Shown here: positions 61,613-64,000 of the stretch, piece by piece
Layout: each line of letters opens with the position of its first letter
How positions within the stretch are numbered: position 1 is the stretch's first letter
Source: Plotosus lineatus
Lineage: Eukaryota; Chordata; Actinopteri; Siluriformes; Plotosidae
Assembly: GCA_024760905.1 (NCBI GenBank)
Contig: CM045746.1
Location: 14,747,966-14,811,965 of the forward strand
DNA length: 64,000 nt
Reading direction: 5' to 3'
The notes under the pieces: model-generated
The model's input: only the letters and a program-made list of their open reading frames with translations
Databases searched by the model: none
Told to the model about the DNA's origin: nothing
Translations under genes and position numbers: made by a program

Positions 61613-63857
61613 CAGAGACAGAGAGAGACAGAGCGAGAGTCAGGAAGCACCCAGTGTTCACTTCAGCAGCAATGCTATGGCTACAAAATTTGAAGCAACA
61701 TATAAAAGCTACTTACTTCATGTGTTTGAACACCGGTGAGGTGTTCTGCTTCAATGTATTCAGACGTTCCTTCTTTGTGCCAAAAACGTCATTCTCCTTC
61801 TCGCTGCTGCTGAAAACGGGCCGATTTTTTCTCATCCTTCCATTTTCCACCTTGCGCGATACATGTATACCCGGTGAAGTGCTTGTGCTTGCAGTCTGCT
61901 TATTTAGTTTAGTGCCTGGTTTCCTCCTGCATATGGACATGATTATTTAACTGCACGACTGAGGGCAAATATTATAATTAATATACATTTTTCAAAAAGA
62001 ATTGCATTTATTTTCAAATATACAGTTAAATATCGGATATGTGTCATATTTGTCGTGATTTTGTCTTTGTACATCCCCATCATGCATTTAGTAAGGTAAA
62101 GTCTGTTGGGTTTTTACACCCGAGCCTAACGGTTCATCAGGCCAGTGCATATCCACGGTTTCTGTAGCGTGAAGCGACCAGGAGTTCAACTGCTCCTGGA
62201 TGGAACGCTAGTCCATTGCAGGTTATCTTCCCAGTATATTTTTACTGGCACCCATTTATACTGCTGGGTGAACAGAGGCACACTTGTGGTTGAGACCTTG
62301 GCCAGTAGGAGCGTGCTGCTAGTCTTTATAGCCCACGATTAAGTGGAATCAGGTGTGTGTGTTTAGCACTCCACCCGTTTGTGACAGCCACATCCCTCTC
62401 CAACAAGCAGAGAGAAAGTGTGTTTTGTGTGTGTGTGAGAGAGCGAGAGAGAGAGCAAGAGAGTTAGAGCCGTCAAAACCAGTCTCTCACAGCACAGACC
62501 ATAACATAGTGTACTGTATTCAAGAATTTTTTTCACTTAATTTGCGGACCTATGGTATGAGTTAGGGTACTGTTAACTTCTGTTCAAAAAACGACGAAAC
62601 GGATTAAGACCATTTACATTATTTGATGGAAAAGCAGATTTGGAATTCGACTAAATCGGAATTCGACCAGCCGTCTGGAACGGATTCTGTTCGAGAACCC
62701 AGGCTCCACTGTACTGCATTAATCCCACAAAGGAAAATTATTGCCTCTGCATTTAACGCATCCAAAATGAGCACATACAATTATACATAAACAGTGAGCG
62801 CACGCACGCAGCCTGGAGAGCAGCTGTGGGTTAGGTGCTTTACTCAAGGGCACTTCAGCCAATTAACCTAGAGGAAGGGAGGGTGCTGCTCACTCCCCCA
62901 CCACACATTTTTCCTGCTCATATGGCAATTAACCCAGCGACCTTGCCGTCCCAACGTCGGCTGCCCCAAATATGATATGGATACAAATAATGATCACTGG
63001 AATCATCAGAATACTTTATTGATCCTGGAAGAAATTGTGTACAGCGATAAAAACGAAAAGAAACCCTCTCTCAAGCCACATACTGAGAGGGTTATGAACA
63101 ACAAAAATAATACAGGGATCTCTCACGTTCTGTGGTTAATGGGGACCGAGACCGAATTTTTTGTTTTGGGTGTTTTTTTGCATAATTAGCCTTGTTTTGT
63201 GGTATTTTCCTTCACTTTTTCCCTATTTTTCCTTATTTTTATTTTTCGATGAATATTTTTGAAAAACCTGCGATGCACTGAAGCCACAGAAACTGAAGTA
63301 TGAAGTAGTGAGGATTCACTGTAAATACAGGAAAAAAGTTAAAGTAATAAAAAGAGAGTTAACGGCAGGAGCTGGTTGACGCATGTGCACAACATAAGCT
63401 ATTCTTTTTTTTTTTTTTGGTTAATATTTAGCGACCTGCACTGACCTGGTGAGCTGTCCAGGGTGTACTCTGCTCTCGCCCAGAGTCGGTTGAGATGGTC
63501 ACCAACCTCCCTGTGACCCTGAGTAGGATTAAGCGATTCAAAATTCCGATTATTCTCTTATATGCTTACGAGAAGAAAATTTCTGTTGCAACCTGGAACC
63601 TCACCGCAAGAAGCCACTAAAATTTTGACACTGTTCCCCTAATAGTAGACATAAGAGACTGTTCGGGTTTGTTTCTAAGAAAAAGAAACTCTTCAGAGGG
63701 GACCAAGGCAGGGAAAAATGGTGACTATTACCTGGGAAGTGCTCCTGGCAGAAAATCGTCGTCACTGTCCGTCTCTTTCAGGGCTTTCGCAGCTTTCTGC
63801 TTTGCCATGCGAAGGGGCCTGGAACTGGCCGAAGATGTTCTTTTTTTGTTGGTTTTT
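37107..63857 (-). CDS. haspin: Haspin, histone H3 Thr3 protein kinase (17 exons visible)
   Basis: Exons in transcript order: 63857-63732, 61926-61717, 60145-60115, 59112-59017, 54450-54056, 49889-49391, 49292-49118, 49020-48887, 48789-48604, 45877-45792, 44505-44443, 44335-44244, 43898-43819, 42542-42454, 39443-39301, 38008-37906, 37311-37107. All phases agree and give 903 codons plus a stop. Haspin is a mitotic kinase that phosphorylates histone H3 Thr3 and so recruits the chromosomal passenger complex to centromeres. Family marks seen: glycine loop GEGTFGEVF, lysine in VALK, EIIISKEL helix, LEFEFGG hinge, HRDLHWGN catalytic loop, and DYSLSR in place of DFG. The N-terminal half is Ser/Lys-rich and poorly conserved, as usual. 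The first exon and promoter are probably beyond the right edge. Human haspin is intronless, so the multi-exon form is notable. Confidence 0.95.
37906..38008 (-). CDS. haspin: Haspin kinase exon, activation region
   Basis: Its acceptor follows an A-rich (+ strand) tract, read as TTTTGCACTTAG. It encodes [18 protein letters not shown] then [15 protein letters not shown], near-identical to the human [15 protein letters not shown]. The donor is AA/GTACGT. Confidence 0.95.
38348..38825. mobile_element. DNA MITE (GTGTTTCCCCGAAAATAAGA)
   Basis: Inverted ends TTGTGTTTCCCCGAAAATAA and TTATTTTCAGGGAAACACGG, flanked by TA. Interior repeats the AATAAGAC/GGGCTTATTTT motif. It is in a haspin intron. Confidence 0.8.
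38840..39120 (-). mobile_element. SINE family C head, degraded
   Basis: In reverse: TTCTTGCTGTAGTGTGGACG head, GAGTGCCCGGAGGAAACCC body. Confidence 0.65.
39301..39443 (-). CDS. haspin: Haspin kinase exon, catalytic and metal-binding motifs
   Basis: The acceptor is TCCTGCAG and the donor G/GTGAGT. It begins with [13 protein letters not shown], containing the catalytic Asp and the metal-binding Asn, and ends with [15 protein letters not shown] replaces the usual DFG, as in human haspin (DYT). Confidence 0.95.
39665..39705. repeat. (GA)n microsatellite
   Basis: Pure GA tract in the haspin intron, 220 bp upstream (in transcript sense) of the catalytic-loop exon. Confidence 0.95.
40326..40780. 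mobile_element. Tigger-like MITE, GGGATCCCTC family
   Basis: Left end CAGGGATCCCTCACTTTCTG and shared interior to CCGCGATGCA. The right terminus is missing. Confidence 0.8.
40807..40970. repeat. Compound CA / AT microsatellite
   Basis: CA, ATAC and long AT tracts. Confidence 0.95.
40973..41017. mobile_element. Terminal fragment of a Tigger-like MITE
   Basis: AGGAATCTCTCGCGACTTTC and ATGCAGCTTCAGTGCG match the right end of the GGGATCCCTC family in reverse. An RTE element follows immediately, so the RTE probably integrated into it. Confidence 0.6.
41018..41701 (-). mobile_element. RTE-clade LINE, 3' part of reverse transcriptase ORF
   Basis: On the - strand: [55 protein letters not shown], then a frame change near 41210 to [18 protein letters not shown] and [10 protein letters not shown]. 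It is 5' truncated. The 5' junction abuts a TG repeat (41701-41751). Same strand as haspin, in an intron. Confidence 0.88.
41701..41751. repeat. (TG)n microsatellite
   Basis: TG tract interrupted by AAGTA units at the RTE 5' junction. Confidence 0.9.
41785..41985 (-). mobile_element. tRNA-derived SINE, otophysan-type tail
   Basis: In reverse, a tRNA-like head (GATCAGTAATCCATAGC on +) and a 3' tail TTTGGCAGACACCCTTATCT on +, a tail common in otophysan fish SINEs. Confidence 0.7.
42454..42542 (-). CDS. haspin: Haspin kinase exon leading into catalytic loop
   Basis: The acceptor is GTCTAG and the donor AG/GTAGGA. It encodes [20 protein letters not shown] then EEALCFEH-R, the helix before the catalytic loop. 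The Arg codon is split across the intron. Confidence 0.93.
42795..42960. repeat. Repeat shared with 60600-60780
   Basis: TGAGCTCATGCATACAAGAG and AGCACTTTCCTCCAAAGTGT resemble TGAGCTCATTTGTACAAG and AGCACTTTCCCTCCGAGTGT at 60713-60760. Confidence 0.5.
43567..43735. repeat. Direct repeat copy 1 beside haspin hinge exon
   Basis: About 165 bp beginning TTTTACTGCCACTTCTCATG. Nearly identical to 44003-44163. Confidence 0.93.
43819..43898 (-). CDS. haspin: Haspin kinase exon, hinge
   Basis: The acceptor is TTTACAG and the donor AAG/GTACAT. It encodes [20 protein letters not shown]; human has FFKDDQLFIVLEFEFGGID. The exon is bracketed by two copies of a 165-bp direct repeat. Confidence 0.93.
44003..44163. 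repeat. Direct repeat copy 2 beside haspin hinge exon
   Basis: Second copy, in the intron on the other side of exon 43819-43898. The few differences include CCGCCAGG versus CCACCAGG and a shorter TTTG run. Confidence 0.93.
44163..44213. repeat. (AT)n microsatellite
   Basis: Pure AT tract between repeat copy 2 and the haspin exon 44244-44335. Confidence 0.95.
44244..44335 (-). CDS. haspin: Haspin kinase exon, HCVRG-YP segment
   Basis: The acceptor is TTGTAG and the donor G/GTAAAA. It encodes [18 protein letters not shown] through GSENDRP. The human equivalent reads HCVQGSYPPLLLKAWD and SANDRPD. A long AT repeat lies 30 bp downstream in the intron. Confidence 0.92.
44443..44505 (-). CDS. haspin: Haspin kinase exon (63 bp)
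   Basis: The acceptor is CGTAG and the donor GG/GTACGA. It encodes [20 protein letters not shown], matching the ELSLL-to-GFIGL stretch of human haspin. Confidence 0.9.
44660..45570 (+). mobile_element. RTE-clade LINE, 5' (endonuclease) part
   Basis: Reads [20 protein letters not shown] and [18 protein letters not shown], then after a frame change [13 protein letters not shown] and [18 protein letters not shown], which are the apurinic endonuclease motifs (QET, SAYAP, GDFN-like). A deletion follows. Then [20 protein letters not shown] and [15 protein letters not shown] are seen before truncation. It is antisense to haspin within the intron between 44505 and 45792. Confidence 0.88.
45570..45715 (-). 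mobile_element. SINE family C head fragment
   Basis: In reverse: GGAGTACCCAGAGGAAACCC and a degraded tRNA head. It abuts the broken end of the RTE copy. Confidence 0.5.
45792..45877 (-). CDS. haspin: Haspin kinase exon, alpha-C helix
   Basis: The acceptor is ACCCCCAG. It encodes [16 protein letters not shown], then [13 protein letters not shown] (last codon split). The human counterpart is FEEILPEIIISKEL. The donor is AA/GTACGT. Confidence 0.93.
46013..46431 (-). mobile_element. Tigger-like MITE, GGGATCCCTC family
   Basis: Ends CAGTGATCCCTCGCTACTTC and AAAGTGAGGGGTCCCTG, opposite orientation to most copies. Confidence 0.85.
46432..46955. other. Haspin intron, nothing recognised
   Basis: No supported feature. 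Confidence 0.5.
46956..47222 (-). mobile_element. SINE family C head with L2-like tail
   Basis: In reverse: head near 47160-47220 (GGGAATTGATCCCAGACC on +) and the tail AACCATTTAATCCTAATTAA on +. Confidence 0.75.
47424..47897 (-). mobile_element. Tigger-like MITE, GGGATCCCTC family, well preserved
   Basis: Ends CAGGGATCCCTCGCTACTTC and GAAAGTGAGGGATCCCTG with TA flanks. It has one of the best-preserved pairs of ends in the window. Confidence 0.88.
47935..48408 (-). mobile_element. Non-LTR retrotransposon, C-terminal end of ORF2
   Basis: On the - strand: [60 protein letters not shown] and [17 protein letters not shown], then a frame change. A ~60-bp piece of the same region recurs at 50280-50340. 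The C-terminal style is of an I/Jockey-superfamily LINE; the clade is uncertain. Confidence 0.75.
48604..48789 (-). CDS. haspin: Haspin kinase exon with glycine-rich loop
   Basis: Its 62 codons contain [15 protein letters not shown], then [13 protein letters not shown] and end at VALK/GTGCGT. Human haspin has SDAEKVYGECSQKGP and GEGVFGEVF at the same places. The Lys of VALK is the ATP-contacting lysine of the family. Confidence 0.95.
48887..49020 (-). CDS. haspin: Haspin exon, linker
   Basis: The acceptor is GGTTTTGCAG and the donor ATG/GTTACG. It encodes [19 protein letters not shown] and on to LPQSNISM. The donor is not a consensus GTAAGT, but the phase is correct. Confidence 0.75.
49118..49292 (-). 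CDS. haspin: Haspin exon before kinase domain
   Basis: The acceptor is GAATGCAG and the donor ACTG/GTGCGT. It contains [15 protein letters not shown], which matches the TRASFSFHKKK segment that precedes the kinase domain of human haspin. The end phase is 1. Confidence 0.85.
49391..49889 (-). CDS. haspin: Haspin exon, largest
   Basis: A long T-rich tract and GAGCTCAG precede this 499-bp exon; the donor is GGG/GTAATG. The single base at 49889 completes a Ser codon with the previous exon. It has a short amphipathic start ([17 protein letters not shown]), then a Ser/Thr/Gln-rich basic region. Confidence 0.78.
50387..52765 (+). mobile_element. L2/Rex1-like LINE with endonuclease-RT deletion
   Basis: Endonuclease pieces: [45 protein letters not shown]. 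They pass at about 51250 directly into reverse transcriptase: [67 protein letters not shown] and [15 protein letters not shown]. The C-terminal region continues in other frames to 52350, followed by a 3' UTR with AATAAA near 52720. The segment between endonuclease and RT fingers is missing. It lies antisense in a haspin intron. Confidence 0.88.
53276..53341. repeat. (AT)n(AC)n microsatellite
   Basis: AT tract then AC tract preceding a Tigger-like MITE. Confidence 0.95.
53342..53807. mobile_element. Tigger-like MITE, GGGATCCCTC family
   Basis: Ends CAGGGTCCCACACTTTCTG and GAAGTAGCGAGAGATCCCTG. Confidence 0.85.
54056..54450 (-). CDS. haspin: Haspin exon, N-terminal disordered region
   Basis: The acceptor is CCTCCTCAG and the donor AG/GTAAGC. 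The 395 bp give [20 protein letters not shown] through SPLNELRE. It is Ser/Thr/Lys-rich without a recognisable domain. Phase 0 in and 2 out fit the neighbours. Confidence 0.8.
54451..54730. other. Haspin intron, nothing recognised
   Basis: AT-rich, no supported feature. Confidence 0.5.
54730..55540 (-). mobile_element. Tigger-like element (GACGCTCCCTGACTTACG family)
   Basis: Reverse-oriented relative of 12971-13926. Shared landmarks include CTTAAAACAGCCAATCAACG (complement at 13525) and GTACTACGTAGGTACGTC. It contains AT and CA tracts (55317-55384). Confidence 0.75.
55541..56420. other. Haspin intron, nothing recognised
   Basis: Homopolymer-rich sequence (T-run near 55810, G-run near 55887). 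No supported feature. Confidence 0.5.
56436..56756 (-). mobile_element. SINE, family A head with L2-like tail, 12-bp target duplication
   Basis: ATTATCAGAAAT flanks both sides (56424-56435, 56757-56768). The L2-like tail is at the left and the tRNA head at the right. Confidence 0.88.
56770..58095. other. Haspin intron, nothing recognised
   Basis: Several A-runs, no supported gene or named repeat. Confidence 0.5.
58100..58953. mobile_element. hAT element carrying a SINE
   Basis: Ends CAGGGGTTCCAAACC and GGTTGGGGGATCCCTG. Flanks ATCCAAGG (58092-58099) and ATCTAAGG (58954-58961), 8 bp with one mismatch. A family D SINE is inserted in it. Confidence 0.85.
58346..58653 (+). mobile_element. tRNA-derived SINE, family D
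   Basis: Head GGTGGTGTAGTGGTTAGGGT (A-box-like) and GAGTTCGAATCCCA (B-box). 3' end GGCTCGGGTGTAAAAACCC. Target duplication ACAGGTGAT at 58337-58345 and 58654-58662. Confidence 0.9.
59017..59112 (-). CDS. haspin: Haspin exon
   Basis: Starting after GGTCAGGAAG, the 32 codons run [18 protein letters not shown] to TFEQN and end at AAT/GTAAGA. The nearer acceptor CAG four bases upstream would shift the frame into a stop when joined to the micro-exon, so the downstream AG is preferred. Confidence 0.65.
59203..59553 (+). mobile_element. SINE, family A head with L2-like tail, near full length
   Basis: Head GTAGTAGTGGCCTGGTGGTA, B-box GGTTCGAGTCC, the same body as 3646-4009, then a switch at about 59425 to CCTGCAATGGCCTGATGAGC and the tail AAAATGAATGAATG. 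Confidence 0.9.
60115..60145 (-). CDS. haspin: Haspin 31-bp micro-exon
   Basis: Acceptor TTTTGTAAG and donor CAG/GTACGC enclose 31 bp. With the AA left by the previous exon it encodes [11 protein letters not shown] and ends in phase 0. It is needed to bring the phase-2 end at 61717 into the phase-0 frame that is open at 59112. Confidence 0.65.
60227..60540 (+). mobile_element. SINE family C head with L2-like tail, near full length
   Basis: Head GCACGGTGGCATTGTGGTTA, B-box GGTTCGATTCCC, body GTGTGGAGTTTGCATGTTCT, tail GGCCTGGTGAGCTGTCC to CCAATTAGGATGAAACAGC. It lies just upstream of the haspin micro-exon. Confidence 0.85.
60560..60990. repeat. Interspersed repeat shared in part with 42795-42960
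   Basis: Ends in GAACTGGATATGATTAAATT and AGGGAGAAAATGGGG, a pattern I associate with abundant catfish-type repeats. Class unknown. Confidence 0.45.
61000..61490. other. Haspin intron, nothing recognised
   Basis: No supported feature. Confidence 0.5.
61494..61640. repeat. (GA)n-rich tract
   Basis: About 150 bp of GAGA/GACA units. On the haspin strand it is a long CT tract beginning about 75 bp after the donor of exon 61926-61717. Confidence 0.93.
61717..61926 (-). CDS. haspin: Haspin exon, basic N-terminal region
   Basis: The acceptor is ATATGCAG and the donor AA/GTAAGT. The 210 bp encode a Lys/Arg/Ser-rich disordered segment ([14 protein letters not shown] to [10 protein letters not shown]). 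Phases on both sides match the neighbouring exons. Confidence 0.8.
62097..62306 (-). mobile_element. SINE family D, 5' truncated
   Basis: In reverse: 3' end TTTTTACACCCGAGCC on + and body to AGAGGCACACTTGTGG. Confidence 0.85.
62540..62711. mobile_element. Tigger-like terminal fragment
   Basis: Ends TTCGAGAACCCAGGCTCCAC then TGTA, typical of a pogo/Tigger terminus. The other end is not identified. Confidence 0.5.
62712..63112. other. Haspin intron, nothing recognised
   Basis: No supported feature. Confidence 0.5.
63114..63322. mobile_element. Tigger-like MITE, GGGATCCCTC family, internally deleted
   Basis: Ends CAGGGATCTCTCACGTTCTG and GAAGTAGTGAGGATTCACTG. About 250 bp of interior are missing relative to other copies. 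Confidence 0.8.
63425..63545 (+). repeat. SINE L2-like tail fragment
   Basis: GACCTGGTGAGCTGTCCAGG to GTAGGATTAAGCGATTCA. Confidence 0.75.
63732..63857 (-). CDS. haspin: Haspin first visible exon
   Basis: The sequence contains [19 protein letters not shown] then LPGALPR and ends CAG/GTAATA in phase 2. The frame stays open upstream through a basic stretch ([16 protein letters not shown]) to a good acceptor (CTGCCCTTCAAG), so I read it as an internal exon. The Met at codon 15 is an alternative start. The acidic SDDDF-LPG motif resembles the DDPDFPGSP region of human haspin. Confidence 0.7.
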
Positions 63858-63941
63858 CTTGAAGGGCAGACATCAAAATTATACTAAACATGAAACTCAA
63901 AAAAAGCTAAATTAAATGTCATCTTAATCATGCTAACCAAT

Positions 63942-64000
63942 ACAGTTCGGGCCTTAAGTGTTTGGACAGTGTCACAATCTTTGTCACTTGGCCTCCATTG
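63942..64000. mobile_element. Possible Tc1-like terminus at window edge
   Basis: ACAGTTCGGGCCTTAAGTGT then TTGGACAGTGTCACAAT looks like the inverted end of a fish Tc1 element. It is cut by the window edge. Confidence 0.45.

Noticed and set aside
61407..61739. 110-residue Arg/Glu-rich frame
   Set aside because: Translation of the GA repeat tract running into the complement of a haspin exon.
1..64000. CRISPR array, operon, integron or phage-type system
   Set aside because: The split genes, vertebrate proteins and eukaryotic retrotransposons exclude a prokaryotic origin. The tandem repeats present are microsatellites.

Overview
The window is vertebrate nuclear DNA, most likely from a ray-finned fish. 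Genes are split into short exons with GT-AG introns. Both recognisable proteins are vertebrate families. The non-coding DNA is crowded with teleost-type repeats: RTE and L2/Rex1-like LINEs, several tRNA-derived SINE families, Tc1, Tigger-like and hAT DNA transposons, and long AT/CA microsatellites. Some repeats (the SINE fragment near 41.8 kb, repeats near 24.0, 30.5, 42.8 and 60.6 kb) look familiar from otophysan fishes such as catfishes, but I cannot name the species.

Two protein-coding genes lie tail to tail. On the + strand, nine C-terminal exons (3146-32884) encode the last ~450 residues of a FAM184-family coiled-coil protein; its 5' part lies to the left of the window. On the - strand, 17 exons (63857 down to 37107) encode haspin, the histone H3 Thr3 kinase; its first exon probably lies to the right. 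All haspin exon phases agree and give 903 codons from the first visible exon to the stop. The stop codons are about 4.2 kb apart and the intergenic stretch is largely repeats.

Layout: 1-3.1 kb RTE LINE 3' end, SINEs, an hAT MITE and AT tracts; 3.1-7.5 kb FAM184 exons with SINE, Tigger and Tc1 insertions; 7.5-23.6 kb one 16-kb FAM184 intron holding Tigger-like elements, two decayed hAT transposases and a Ty3/Gypsy pol remnant; 23.6-32.9 kb the last FAM184 exons separated by nested transposons; 32.9-37.1 kb intergenic repeats; 37.1-49.9 kb the haspin kinase domain and adjacent exons, with two RTE copies; 50.4-52.8 kb an internally deleted L2/Rex1-like LINE; 54-63.9 kb N-terminal haspin exons separated by SINEs and MITEs.

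The two genes have no evident functional link beyond being neighbours. I found no bacterial-style operon, CRISPR array, standard functional tRNA/rRNA gene or clearly new molecular system. The most interesting structure is in the repeats: SINE bodies that carry alternative LINE-matched 3' tails, several layers of clean nested transposition with readable target-site duplications, a splice acceptor embedded in a TG microsatellite, and a multi-exon haspin gene, unlike the intronless mammalian gene.
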